From Pseudidiomarina aestuarii (GTDB taxonomy: Bacteria > Pseudomonadota > Gammaproteobacteria > Enterobacterales > Alteromonadaceae), in contig NZ_PIPR01000001.1 in NCBI RefSeq assembly GCF_003987355.1, positions 124,001 to 188,000 of the forward strand: 64,000 nucleotides of DNA. Reading direction: 5' to 3'. Positions 42,368 through 51,364 of the stretch are shown piece by piece; the stretch's first letter is position 1; the number at the start of each line of letters is the position of its first letter. The translations under genes were made by a program, and so were the position numbers. Below the pieces are notes generated by a model, which saw only the letters and a list, made by a program, of their open reading frames with translations, did not search any database and was not told the DNA's origin.

Positions 42368-45300
42368 TCAGCAACCGCAGGAAACAGGTTTCATTGCTTG
42401 GTGGGCGAACAACCGTGTCGCCGCTAATCTACTTATGGCCATTATTATTGTTGCGGGTATTTTGGCTATTGGCCAAGTCCGCAAACAAATGTTCCCTGAA
42501 ATAGAATTGAACATCATCAGTGTGCAAGTACCTTTCCCAGGTGCTGCACCACAAGAAGTTGAGCAGGGTGTGATTGTACGCATCGAAGATGCGATTGAAG
42601 ATGTCGATGGTATCGAGCGGCTGAGTTCCACTGCGCGAGAAGGTTTGGGAACTCTAACCATTGAAGTGGAACCCAGCTATGACGTGCAAGTGGTCATGGA
42701 TGAGGTGAAGATGCTCATCGATGGTATTCCGGCATTACCAGAGCAAATTGAATCTCCTAATATTTATCGGATTCGGCCACAACGTCAGGTTATTTGGCTG
42801 TCGATTTACGGTGCTGCCGATGAATTTATGCAAAAAGAGCTAGCGAAGTCGATTCGTGACGACCTAAAACAAATTGGCGGTATTACCAAAGTAGAAGTCG
42901 TTGGTGCTCGAAACTATGAAATTTCTATCGAGATTTCTGAGGCTGACTTACAACGTTACGGTTTGACGTTTGGCCAGATTGTCCAAGCTGTCCGTGGCAC
43001 CTCTATTGATGTTGCAGGCGGTTCGATTCGCACGCCGAATGGCGATATTTTGTTGCGCGCGAATAACCAAGCCTACGTGGGTGGTGAGTTTGAGAAAATT
43101 GTTCTGATCAACAATCCGGATGGCACACGGCTGACGCTTGCAGACATTGCCAACGTCAAAGATGGGTTTGTGGAAAACCGTCGTTTCACCAAGTTTGACG
43201 GCGATAATGCAACCTTTGTCCGAGTTGACTCGGTCGGTGACCAAAATGATTTGGCCACAGCTGCTGCGGTTAGAAGCTACGTAGAACGCAAACAGAAAGA
43301 ATTACCGCCTGAAGTGAAGTTAGCGCACTGGGGGGATAGTTCATACTATCTTCAAGGTCGTCTTGATTTGATGATCGACAACCTTATTTTCGGTGGCATC
43401 TTGGTGTTTGTCATGTTGTCACTGTTCTTGCAATTGCGGCTAGCTTTCTGGGTCATGATTGGTATTCCGCTGTGTTTCTTAGGAACCATAGCCATGATGC
43501 CGCTGCCCATGATCGACATTTCCATCAATATGATTTCACTATTTGGATTTATATTGGTACTGGGGATAGTGGTCGACGATGCCATAGTGATAGGGGAGTC
43601 TGCTTATACCGAGATAGAAAAGTATGGGCAGACTACTGATAACGTTGTACGTGGCGCGAAGCGAGTCGCGATGCCTGCGACCTTTGGTGTACTGACCACC
43701 ATGGTAGCGTTCATTCCTATGCTGATGGTTGAAGGTGGCATGGGTGGCATTTGGGAGTCTATCGCATGGGTTGTCATTATCGCTCTAGCATTCTCCCTGG
43801 TCGAATCTAAACTGATTCTGCCAGCACACATTGCAGCGATGAAATATTCCAAAGGTGGTGGTGAGAAGCTGAACGCATTCCAACGCGGTCGCAATAAGAT
43901 TTCTGATAGTCTGAAAGTGTTTGTGACCAAGTACTATTCGCCGTTCCTGAAGAAGTGTTTGCACTACCGTTATACCACGCTAGCCACCTTTTTGGCGTTG
44001 TTCATACTGACCATTGGCTTAATCAGTGGCGGTGTCGTGCGCTGGGTATTCTTCCCGAATATTCCGAGTGACTTCGTGCGTTCTAATTTAGAAATGCAGC
44101 CAGGTTCCTCAGAAGAAGCGACGATTCGAGCGCTACAAGAATTGGAAAATGCACTCTACCGTGTCAATGACGAGGTTCGTGAAAAAGAAGGTGAAGGCGT
44201 TGTTCGTCATGCCACTATGTTCTTAAATGGAACCAGTGGTGGTCAGCTTCTGGTGGAATTAAAGAAAGGCGAGGAACGTGAAATTGATGGTTTTGCAATC
44301 GTCAATGAGTGGCGTCTTGAAACACCAGAAATAGCGGGTGTGAAAAACCTCAACTTTGAGGGCAGTATTGGCGGCGGTGGCGGCTTCGATGTCGAGTTCC
44401 AGTTAACGGGCGATGATTTGAATGAATTGTCTGCGGCCGCGAAGGAATTGAAGGAAAAAATGGCCGAGTACGCTGGTGTGTTTGATATCGAAGATACCTT
44501 TGGTGAGGGTAACGACGAAATCATCCTCGAGCTAAAACCGCTCGCAACGGCGATGGGGATCACACTCTCCGAGTTAGCAACGCAAGTGCGCTATGCGTTC
44601 TATGGTGCTGAAGCGCAGCGCATTCAACGCAATGATGAAGAAGTCCGCGTGATGGTGCGTTATCCGGAGTTAGAGCGTCAATCGATCGGTAATTTGGAAA
44701 GTATGAAGGTGCGGGGTAGTGATGGTTCGTTGATTCCATTTACGGAGTTGGCAACAATCCGCTTTGCGGAAGGCTATGCCACCATCAACCGTATTAACCG
44801 TGAGCGCTCGGTAACCGTTCGTGCACGTGTCGATAAAGAGACTGTTGAGCCCTTCGAAATTGTTCGTCAAGTACGGGCAAATGTGATCCAGCCCATTATT
44901 GACCAATATCCTTCGGTCGGCTTTAAATTGGAAGGTGCATCACAAGATGAAGCTGAGGCTACAAGCTCACTTGCAATCGGCTTTATGTTGGCGTTATTTG
45001 CAATTTATGCGTTGATGGCCGTGCCACTAAAATCATACAGCCAGCCCTTTATTATCATGTCGGTAATTCCATTTGGGATGATCGGTGCGGTAGTAGGACA
45101 CTGGATATTGGGCATGCCGATTTCGATTCTGTCTTTATTCGGGATCATCGCCTTGGCTGGGGTTGTAGTAAACGACTCGCTGGTTATGGTGGATTATGTC
45201 AACAAAGCGCGTGCTGAAGGGACCGCTCTGCGTAAAGCAGTCGCTGAGGCCGGCGCCGTGCGCTTCCGCGCAATCTTGTTGACGTCATTGACGACATTCT

Positions 45301-45518
45301 TCGGCTTAGTGCCGATTGTGATGGAAACCTCACTGCAAGCGAAAATTGTCATACCTATGGCGATTTCGTTAGCCTTCGGTATCTTGTTCGCGACAGTGAT
45401 CACGTTAATTTTGATTCCGTGTTTGTATCTCATCATGGATGACACTAAGCGTGGGTTACGGACGATGTTGTCTTGGTATGGTTTAGCGAAGCCACCTGCA
45501 CCAAAAACTGAATCATAA
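42357..45518 (+). CDS. RND efflux permease
   Basis: The 1053-residue protein is a resistance-nodulation-division transporter: twelve membrane segments with two large periplasmic loops. Proton-relay-type acidic residues lie in GIVVDDAIVIGESAYTE (TM4 region), and the second half repeats the pattern (GIIALAGVVVNDSLVMVDYV). It resembles the AcrB superfamily but the closer relatives are the smaller-substrate or unknown-substrate group; drug specificity cannot be predicted. It pairs with the adaptor gene upstream (11-base overlap). A terminator follows. Confidence 0.92.
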   Translation: MVNNQQPQETGFIAWWANNRVAANLLMAIIIVAGILAIGQVRKQMFPEIELNIISVQVPFPGAAPQEVEQGVIVRIEDAIEDVDGIERLSSTAREGLGTLTIEVEPSYDVQVVMDEVKMLIDGIPALPEQIESPNIYRIRPQRQVIWLSIYGAADEFMQKELAKSIRDDLKQIGGITKVEVVGARNYEISIEISEADLQRYGLTFGQIVQAVRGTSIDVAGGSIRTPNGDILLRANNQAYVGGEFEKIVLINNPDGTRLTLADIANVKDGFVENRRFTKFDGDNATFVRVDSVGDQNDLATAAAVRSYVERKQKELPPEVKLAHWGDSSYYLQGRLDLMIDNLIFGGILVFVMLSLFLQLRLAFWVMIGIPLCFLGTIAMMPLPMIDISINMISLFGFILVLGIVVDDAIVIGESAYTEIEKYGQTTDNVVRGAKRVAMPATFGVLTTMVAFIPMLMVEGGMGGIWESIAWVVIIALAFSLVESKLILPAHIAAMKYSKGGGEKLNAFQRGRNKISDSLKVFVTKYYSPFLKKCLHYRYTTLATFLALFILTIGLISGGVVRWVFFPNIPSDFVRSNLEMQPGSSEEATIRALQELENALYRVNDEVREKEGEGVVRHATMFLNGTSGGQLLVELKKGEEREIDGFAIVNEWRLETPEIAGVKNLNFEGSIGGGGGFDVEFQLTGDDLNELSAAAKELKEKMAEYAGVFDIEDTFGEGNDEIILELKPLATAMGITLSELATQVRYAFYGAEAQRIQRNDEEVRVMVRYPELERQSIGNLESMKVRGSDGSLIPFTELATIRFAEGYATINRINRERSVTVRARVDKETVEPFEIVRQVRANVIQPIIDQYPSVGFKLEGASQDEAEATSSLAIGFMLALFAIYALMAVPLKSYSQPFIIMSVIPFGMIGAVVGHWILGMPISILSLFGIIALAGVVVNDSLVMVDYVNKARAEGTALRKAVAEAGAVRFRAILLTSLTTFFGLVPIVMETSLQAKIVIPMAISLAFGILFATVITLILIPCLYLIMDDTKRGLRTMLSWYGLAKPPAPKTES

Positions 45519-45566
45519 GCTGTCACAATTTGTTAAACTATTGACCGTACAATGAATCGGTCAGCG

Positions 45567-45601
45567 AAAAGGGCTTAGGCGATTCGTCTCAGCCCTTTTT
45601 C
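45567..45601 (+). terminator. Intrinsic terminator after the RND permease gene
   Basis: AAAAGGGCTTAGGCGA and TCGTCTCAGCCCTTTTT form a stem with two mismatched or wobble pairs and a T-run. A small inverted repeat TGACCG / CGGTCA lies just before it (45542-45563). Confidence 0.8.
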
Positions 45602-45637
45602 TTTGCCGAGCAAGCTATTGCATAGGAAGACAGCACT

Positions 45638-46381
45638 ATGAACTTGGCGCCTTTGGATATTATTGCTTTAAGCATCTTTGTGGTGCTTTGGTACAGCTAC
45701 ACGCAATTCGCTCGCTATCGTGCTCGCACCACCCATTCGTTATCAAATATTTTGCGTCAGTTACGGGTCGATTGGATGACTACGTTAACGCGTAAAGATC
45801 ATCAAATTGCGGATGCCGCGTTGCTGGGTAACGTCGAACGAACCGTCACTTTCTTCGCCTCATCGACCATACTGGTGCTAGCCGGTGTACTGACGTTATT
45901 GGCGTCTGCGGACAAAGTAGTAGAGGTACTGGCATCCATTCCGTTTACAGCGCCATCGTCACCCGAAAAAGTGCAACTGAAACTGGCTATCTTGGCGCTA
46001 ATTTTTGTATTCGCCTTCTTCAAATTTACCTGGGCTATTCGCCAGTTTGGTTTCGTATCGGTATTGATGGGCGCAGCACCGCAGTATCGCTCGACTGAGT
46101 TTACCGATGAAGACCGTGATCAGTTCGCTCGACAAGCAGCCAAAGTGCTCGATCAAGCTGGTCATGAATACAACAACGGGTTGCGCGCCTATTACTTTGC
46201 GTTGGCGTTACTGACATGGTTTTTGCATCCCTACTTATTTCTCGCGTCGACCGCAGTAGTCGTATTTGTGCTGTATCGTCGTGAATATCGTTCCACGATT
46301 CTACGGGCGTTGTTGGCAACGAAAGGCCTTCAGCCTGGCCCGATAACCAATCAAAAAACCGAAACTGGAGATTCGCAGTGA
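45638..46381 (+). CDS. DUF599-family membrane protein
   Basis: The 247-residue inner-membrane protein has hydrophobic segments near residues 7-24, 70-90, 115-135 and 190-220. The pattern ALSIFVVLWYSYTQFA followed by SLSNILRQLRVDWM is typical of the DUF599 family, of unknown function. Its last bases overlap the start of the AstE-like gene (GTGA), so the two are translationally linked. A link to deacylation is not established. Confidence 0.78.
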   Translation: MNLAPLDIIALSIFVVLWYSYTQFARYRARTTHSLSNILRQLRVDWMTTLTRKDHQIADAALLGNVERTVTFFASSTILVLAGVLTLLASADKVVEVLASIPFTAPSSPEKVQLKLAILALIFVFAFFKFTWAIRQFGFVSVLMGAAPQYRSTEFTDEDRDQFARQAAKVLDQAGHEYNNGLRAYYFALALLTWFLHPYLFLASTAVVVFVLYRREYRSTILRALLATKGLQPGPITNQKTETGDSQ

Positions 46382-47391
46382 GTCGTACTTTCGATGTTTT
46401 AGAATGGACCCTTGCCGCTGCCCGCGGTGAAAACTATCCGGACTTCCCAGAACACCCGCAAATGACCGTTTATGACACTGGGGTCATTGCGATTGAGCCT
46501 GAGCAGGGTAGCTCAAAAGATGTGATTATATCGTGCGCGGTGCATGGCGATGAGACTGCACCGATTGAGTTGGTGCGCGACATGATTCACGCAGTTCTCG
46601 ATGGTGCTTTGGAGATTCGCCAGCGCGTACTTTTTATGATTGCCAACCCGTGGTCGATTGTGGCTGGCAAGCGCTTTGTTGAGGTGAACATGAATCGCCT
46701 ATTTAGCGGTGCGCATGCGACCGGTGACACATTGGAACACCAACATGCTGCGAAGTTAGAGCGCTATGTCGAGCGCTTTTACACGAGTGCTCCAGCCGGG
46801 CAACGGCAGCGCTATCATTATGACTTACATACGGCTATTCGTGATTCTGCCTATGAGAAGTTTGCGGTATATCCTTTTCGTCACGGCCAACCCTACAAAC
46901 GCGAGCAGCTCACATTTCTAGCCGAATGTGGCGTCTCCACGATTCTATTGAATCAAGCGCCAACCACTACGTTTAGCTACTTTAGCAGTCATCAGTTTGG
47001 TGCCGATGCGTTTACCGTTGAGCTTGGTAAAGTGCGTCCGTTTGGTCAGAATGATATGAGTCGGTTTGCAGCTGCGGACCATATGTTCCGGCAGCTCATC
47101 AGTACGGATGTACTTGAACTACCGGCTTTTGACGCGAGTCGGCATCATATTTTTGATGTGTGTCGCACGATCGATCGTACGCAGAGCGAGTTCCGTTTGA
47201 ACTTCCCGGATGATGTCGCAAATTTTACTCCGTTTCCACGAGGAGCATTACTCGCCGTTGATGGCACCACGGAGTACCACGTCGAGCAAGCACAAGAACG
47301 TATTATTTTCCCCAATGCCAATGTGGCTATTGGCCAGAGAGCATTGTTGACCGTGGTCGAATTACCGGTCACGGAGCTTGATCTGGTCTGA
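46378..47391 (+). CDS. astE: Succinylglutamate desuccinylase/AstE-like metallodeacylase
   Basis: The 337-residue zinc enzyme has HGDE (H56, E59) and YDLHTAIRDS as metal ligands, and VELGKVRPFG carrying the likely catalytic Glu. AstE removes succinate from N-succinylglutamate in arginine catabolism. The other ast genes are not adjacent, so the pathway assignment is inference from family. The start GTG 46378 overlaps the DUF599 stop by four bases. Length is near the usual 320-350 residues. Confidence 0.82.
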   Translation: MSRTFDVLEWTLAAARGENYPDFPEHPQMTVYDTGVIAIEPEQGSSKDVIISCAVHGDETAPIELVRDMIHAVLDGALEIRQRVLFMIANPWSIVAGKRFVEVNMNRLFSGAHATGDTLEHQHAAKLERYVERFYTSAPAGQRQRYHYDLHTAIRDSAYEKFAVYPFRHGQPYKREQLTFLAECGVSTILLNQAPTTTFSYFSSHQFGADAFTVELGKVRPFGQNDMSRFAAADHMFRQLISTDVLELPAFDASRHHIFDVCRTIDRTQSEFRLNFPDDVANFTPFPRGALLAVDGTTEYHVEQAQERIIFPNANVAIGQRALLTVVELPVTELDLV

Positions 47392-47459
47392 GCTGTGGCT
47401 GTTGCGTAGATTTTACGACCAGCCACGTGAAATTCGCGATTGCGCCGTTTGCATGTCAG

Positions 47460-47475
47460 TTGACGTAAAGGTAAA
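47460..47475. promoter_or_regulatory. Possible LiuR-like operator of the bkd operon
   Basis: TTGACGTAAAGGTAAA is an imperfect palindrome 32 bases before the E1alpha ATG. It resembles the TTTACGTAAACGTAAA-like motif I recall for LiuR, the MerR-type regulator of branched-chain amino acid genes. The recall is not verified, and no regulator gene is in the window. TTGACG could alternatively be a -35. Confidence 0.35.
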
Positions 47476-47507
47476 GTGAGCGCAATTTTTGTTACAACGA
47501 GAAAGTT

Positions 47508-48707
47508 ATGGCGAAAGATACTAAGCACCAATTGGAAATAGTGACCAAGCCGGCATTTTTAGATGCTTCGGCACTGAAAATTCCGATGCTGCAAATCCTC
47601 AAAGAGGATGGCACCTTGCACAAAGGTGTGAAAGCACCCGACATGGATAAAAACCTGGCGTTAAAGGTCTTCGACACCATGCAGTTTATTCGCATTCTTG
47701 ATGAGCGGATGATCGCCGCTCAGCGTCAAGGTCGCATCAGTTTCTATTTGTCGTCGTTAGGTGAAGAGGCCGCCAGTATTGGCTCTGCCGCAGCACTGCA
47801 AGCCGATGACATGATCATGGGTCAATACCGTGAACAGGGTGCTTTAGCGTTTCGTGGGTTTACCGTTGAACAATTTATGGATCAGTTGTTCTCTAATGAA
47901 CGCGACTTAGGTAAAGGCCGCCAAATGCCTGTGCATTACGGCTGTAAAGACCTGAACTTTATGACTATTGCTTCGCCATTGGCGACGCAGATCCCGCAAG
48001 CCACAGGTTATGCTTACGGTCAAAAAATGGATAAATCAGGCACTTGTACCATTTGCTATTTCGGCGAAGGCGCAGCATCAGAAGGTGATTTCCACGCTGC
48101 TCTGAACATGGCCGCCGTGTACAAAGTTCCAGTCATTTTCTTCTGTCGTAACAATGGTTATGCCATTTCTACGCCGTCTCAAGGCGAGCAGTATGCAGGC
48201 GATGGGATTGCGCCGCGTGGCGTGGCATATGGCATGAAGACGATTCGAGTGGATGGTAACGACATTTTTGCGGTCTACCAGGCGACACAGTTGGCGCGTA
48301 AGTTGGCCGTTGAAGAGAATGAGCCTGTGCTGATTGAAGGCATGTCCTATCGTATGGCCGGTCACTCAACTTCGGACGACCCAACGGGCTATCGTACGCG
48401 TGAGGAAGAAGACTCATGGCGCGCGAAAGATCCGGTCGCACGCTTCCAGAAATGGTTGCTGGCAAAGGGTTGGATCAATGAAGATGATGCGCAAGCTAAT
48501 TACGACGAGAAAAAAGCTGCTGTCCTGGCTGCATTGAAAGAAGCAGAGAAGGTTCCAGCACCGCATATTGATGAATTGATTGAAGATGTGTACGACACGC
48601 CACCCAAACACCTCAAGCAACAACTCGAAGAGCTGAAAGCGCATATTCGTAAGTATCCAGATGCGTATCCAAAAACAGCGTCGCGTTTGAATGGAGGTGA
48701 CAAATAA
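47508..48707 (+). CDS. bkdA1: Branched-chain 2-oxo acid dehydrogenase E1 alpha subunit
   Basis: The 399-residue protein is the thiamine-diphosphate-binding alpha subunit of the E1 decarboxylase, acting on 2-oxo acids from Val, Leu and Ile. The TPP motif [15 protein letters not shown] is present, and the [11 protein letters not shown] block is typical of BCKDH. Upstream of ATG 47508 lies GAGAAAG. It heads E1alpha-E1beta-E2; the beta gene overlaps its stop by one base (TAATG). A short palindrome at 47460 may be an operator. Pyruvate-type alternatives are less likely given the family block. Confidence 0.93.
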   Translation: MAKDTKHQLEIVTKPAFLDASALKIPMLQILKEDGTLHKGVKAPDMDKNLALKVFDTMQFIRILDERMIAAQRQGRISFYLSSLGEEAASIGSAAALQADDMIMGQYREQGALAFRGFTVEQFMDQLFSNERDLGKGRQMPVHYGCKDLNFMTIASPLATQIPQATGYAYGQKMDKSGTCTICYFGEGAASEGDFHAALNMAAVYKVPVIFFCRNNGYAISTPSQGEQYAGDGIAPRGVAYGMKTIRVDGNDIFAVYQATQLARKLAVEENEPVLIEGMSYRMAGHSTSDDPTGYRTREEEDSWRAKDPVARFQKWLLAKGWINEDDAQANYDEKKAAVLAALKEAEKVPAPHIDELIEDVYDTPPKHLKQQLEELKAHIRKYPDAYPKTASRLNGGDK

Positions 48708-49684
48708 TGGCTAAGATGAATTTACTCCAGGCCATCAATAGCGCCCTTGAAATCGCGATGACAAAGAGCGACAAGGTGTACAGCTTTGGTGAAGATACAG
48801 GTTCTTTCGGTGGTGTATTTCGTGCTACTTCTGGACTCACTGAGAAGTTCGGTAAGCATCGTAACTTTAATACTCCACTGGTTGAACAAGGGATTCTCGG
48901 TTTTGCGAACGGCTTAGCGTCGCAAGGCAGCTATGCAGTCGCCGAGATTCAGTTCGGTGATTACATTTTCCCGGCGTTTGACCAAATTGTGAATGAATCG
49001 GCTAAGTTCCGTTATCGTTCAGGTAACGAGTTTGATGTCGGTGGGTTAACCATCCGTACACCATACGGTGGCGGTATTGCGGGTGGTCATTACCACTCAC
49101 AGTCACCTGAAGCTTACTTCGCGCATACGCCAGGCCTAAAGATTGTCATGCCACGTAATCCGTACATGGCGAAAGGCTTGTTACTGAGCTCTATTTTCGA
49201 TCCAAACCCCGTGCTCTTTATGGAGCCGAAGCGTTTGTATCGTGCATCTGTGGGTGAAGTACCTGAAGAAGAGTACACGCTTGAGCTCGGCAAAGCCGAC
49301 GTGGTTCGTGAAGGCTCTGATGTCACGATCGTGGCTTGGGGTGCGCAGGTTGAGATGGCTGAAAAGGCTGCTGACAAAGCGGCGGAAGCGGGTATTTCTT
49401 GTGAAGTGATCGACCTGGTCAGTATTTTGCCATGGGACGTCGAAACGGTTGCCAAGTCAGTCTTCAAAACAGGCCGTTTGGTGGTAACGCAAGAAGCGCC
49501 ACTGACCAATGGTTTTGCTAGCGAAGTGGCTGCGACTATCCAGCAAGAATGCTTCTTGTACTTAGAGTCACCCATTATGCGTGTGTGCGGTCTCGATACG
49601 CCGTATCCGTTGTGCCACGAGAAAGAATACTTTGTTGACCATTTGAAAGTGTACGAAGCGGTACACGCGTCGATGAATTACTAA
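48707..49684 (+). CDS. bkdA2: Branched-chain 2-oxo acid dehydrogenase E1 beta subunit
   Basis: The 325-residue protein has the transketolase-like pyrimidine-binding domain ([32 protein letters not shown]) and the C-terminal transketolase domain. It forms the alpha2-beta2 E1 with the product of the gene just upstream. The stop of E1alpha overlaps its ATG (TAATG) and GGAGGTGA supplies a strong Shine-Dalgarno. E2 follows 13 bases later. Confidence 0.95.
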   Translation: MAKMNLLQAINSALEIAMTKSDKVYSFGEDTGSFGGVFRATSGLTEKFGKHRNFNTPLVEQGILGFANGLASQGSYAVAEIQFGDYIFPAFDQIVNESAKFRYRSGNEFDVGGLTIRTPYGGGIAGGHYHSQSPEAYFAHTPGLKIVMPRNPYMAKGLLLSSIFDPNPVLFMEPKRLYRASVGEVPEEEYTLELGKADVVREGSDVTIVAWGAQVEMAEKAADKAAEAGISCEVIDLVSILPWDVETVAKSVFKTGRLVVTQEAPLTNGFASEVAATIQQECFLYLESPIMRVCGLDTPYPLCHEKEYFVDHLKVYEAVHASMNY

Positions 49685-49697
49685 GAGGCCGTTGATC

Positions 49698-51278
49698 ATG
49701 AGTAAAGATTTTATCTTACCGGACATTGGCGAAGGCATCGTCGAGTGTGAAATTGTCGAATGGCTGGTTGCAGAAGGCGATACCATTAAGGAAGATCAAC
49801 CGGTTGTTGACGTAATGACCGACAAAGCGTTGGTGCAAATTCCTGCCAAAGAAGATGGCGTAGTCGCGAAGCTGTATTACCAAAAAGGTGATATTGCGAA
49901 GGTCCATGAGCCATTGTTTGCTATCACTGGTGCGGAGAATGCATCAGAGAGTGCATCAGAGAATGCATCAGAGAATGCATCAGAGAGCGCACCAGCGCCA
50001 CAACCTGCACCAGCTCCAGCGCCTGCTCCAGCGGCATCATCAAGCGCTGTTGAAGATTTTATCTTGCCGGACATCGGTGAAGGTATTGTCGAGTGCGAAA
50101 TTGTCGAATGGCAAGTACAGGAAGGCGATACCATCGAGGAAGACCAGCCGGTTGTCGATGTGATGACTGACAAAGCGTTGGTGCAAATTCCAGCGAAAGC
50201 AGCTGGGGTTGTCGAGAAGCTTTACTATCAGAAAGGCGATATCGCGAAGGTTCACGAGCCATTGTTTGCCGTTCGTTCGGAGAGCAGCTCGAATGCCGAC
50301 GCACCAGCGACACAACCACAGGCGCAAGCACCCGCTCCAAGTTCTGAGCGTTCAGAGAAACCAGGTCCGAGCGTCACTAGCGGGAAAGCGATTGCTAGTC
50401 CTGCGGTGCGTCGTCGTGCCCGTGAATTGGAAGTCGATCTGAGCAAAGTCAAAGGCTCAGGCGCCAAGGGTCGCGTCATGAAAGAAGACGTGGAAGCCTT
50501 TGCTGATGGCGGCGCAGCGCCGGCTCCAGCGCCGCAAGCCGCTTCTTCATCGACAACTGCACCAACAGCGGGTGGCAAACGTACGGAAGCGATTCGCGGC
50601 GTGAAAGCGGCTATGGCGAAGGCCATGATGAATTCGGTGAGCACCATTCCGCACTTCACCTATGCCGATGAATTTGATCTCACTGCGGTGATCGCGTTAC
50701 AGAAGCAATTGAAAGAGCGCTATGCCGACCAAGGTATTCGTATCACCATGATGCCGTTCTTTATCAAAGCATTGTCATTAGCGTTGAAAGAATTCCCATT
50801 AATGAATGCGCAAGTGAACGACGATTGTACCGAGATCACCTACTTTGATGATCACAACATCGGTATGGCGGTCGATACCAAAATTGGTTTGCTCGTTCCG
50901 AACATTAAACAAGTGCAGAACAAGAGCATTATTGATGTTGCCAACGAAGTCACACGACTCACGCAAGCCGCACGTGAAGGCCGCGTGGCGCAGGAAGATA
51001 TGAAAGGTGGCACGATTACCATCTCGAATATCGGTGTGATTGGCGGCACGGTTGCTACTCCGATCATCAATAAACCTGAGGCGGCTATTGTCGCATTGGG
51101 TAAAGTGCAGGCATTGCCGCGCTTTGATGCCGACGGCAACGTGGTTGCACGGCAGATGATGACGGCGAGTTGGTCCGGTGATCATCGCATTATTGACGGT
51201 GGCACTATTGCTCGATTCAACAAGCGTTGGCAGGAGTTCCTAGAGGATCCGACGTCAATGTTGGTACATATGATCTAG
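49698..51278 (+). CDS. bkdB: Branched-chain 2-oxo acid dehydrogenase E2 with two lipoyl domains
   Basis: The 526-residue acyltransferase core protein has two tandem lipoyl domains (about residues 4-75 and 120-191), each with the lipoyl Lys in DVMTDKALVQIP. A linker of Glu-Asn-Ala-Ser repeats and an Ala/Pro-rich stretch join them, then a peripheral-subunit-binding domain (about 230-270) and the catalytic domain with DHRIIDG. Family members usually have one lipoyl domain in BCKDH. ATG 49698 follows AGAGG; the TTG two codons earlier is rejected. E3 is not encoded nearby. Its stop codon TAG lies at the edge of the heptad array. Confidence 0.94.
   Translation: MSKDFILPDIGEGIVECEIVEWLVAEGDTIKEDQPVVDVMTDKALVQIPAKEDGVVAKLYYQKGDIAKVHEPLFAITGAENASESASENASENASESAPAPQPAPAPAPAPAASSSAVEDFILPDIGEGIVECEIVEWQVQEGDTIEEDQPVVDVMTDKALVQIPAKAAGVVEKLYYQKGDIAKVHEPLFAVRSESSSNADAPATQPQAQAPAPSSERSEKPGPSVTSGKAIASPAVRRRARELEVDLSKVKGSGAKGRVMKEDVEAFADGGAAPAPAPQAASSSTTAPTAGGKRTEAIRGVKAAMAKAMMNSVSTIPHFTYADEFDLTAVIALQKQLKERYADQGIRITMMPFFIKALSLALKEFPLMNAQVNDDCTEITYFDDHNIGMAVDTKIGLLVPNIKQVQNKSIIDVANEVTRLTQAAREGRVAQEDMKGGTITISNIGVIGGTVATPIINKPEAAIVALGKVQALPRFDADGNVVARQMMTASWSGDHRIIDGGTIARFNKRWQEFLEDPTSMLVHMI
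49707..49922 (+). repeat. Lipoyl-domain direct repeat, unit 1
   Basis: This 216-base unit recurs at 50055-50270 with the same length and high base identity, including a 23-base stretch without change around the lipoyl Lys codon. The spacing is 348 bases. Confidence 0.85.
49935..49994 (+). repeat. Five tandem 12-base units in the E2 linker
   Basis: Units of type GAGARTGCATCA encode Glu-Asn/Ser-Ala-Ser. The unit is four codons, so gain or loss of a copy keeps the reading frame. Confidence 0.85.
50055..50270 (+). repeat. Lipoyl-domain direct repeat, unit 2
   Basis: This is the second copy of the 216-base lipoyl-domain unit at 49707-49922. Most differences are at third codon positions. Confidence 0.85.
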
Positions 51279-51306
51279 CTACTGGCTACTAGTTATTAGT
51301 TACTCG
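51272..51306. repeat. Heptad-repeat array, locus 3 (E2/SDR convergent gap)
   Basis: A partial unit at 51272, whose TAG (51276-51278) is the E2 stop codon, is followed by four 7-base units of type YTACTRG at 51279, 51286, 51293 and 51300. Only one arm is present; a standard terminator follows at 51336. Confidence 0.8.
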
Positions 51307-51335
51307 TGAAAAGATGAAATACGAAAAACGAAGAC

Positions 51336-51361
51336 AAAAAAGGGCCGGATGGCCCTTTTTT
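51336..51361. terminator. Bidirectional terminator between E2 and the SDR gene
   Basis: AAAAAAGGGCC, loop GGAT and GGCCCTTTTTT give a strong stem with A-run and T-run on both sides, serving the two convergent genes. Confidence 0.9.
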
Positions 51362-51364
51362 ATT

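Noticed and set aside
49935-49994. CRISPR-like array from regular 12-base spacing
   Set aside because: The units are contiguous with no spacers and are in-frame coding sequence.
49888-50163. Plus-strand frame with repeated HQRM units inside E2
   Set aside because: It is a shadow of the 12-base repeat in the E2 linker, in another frame.
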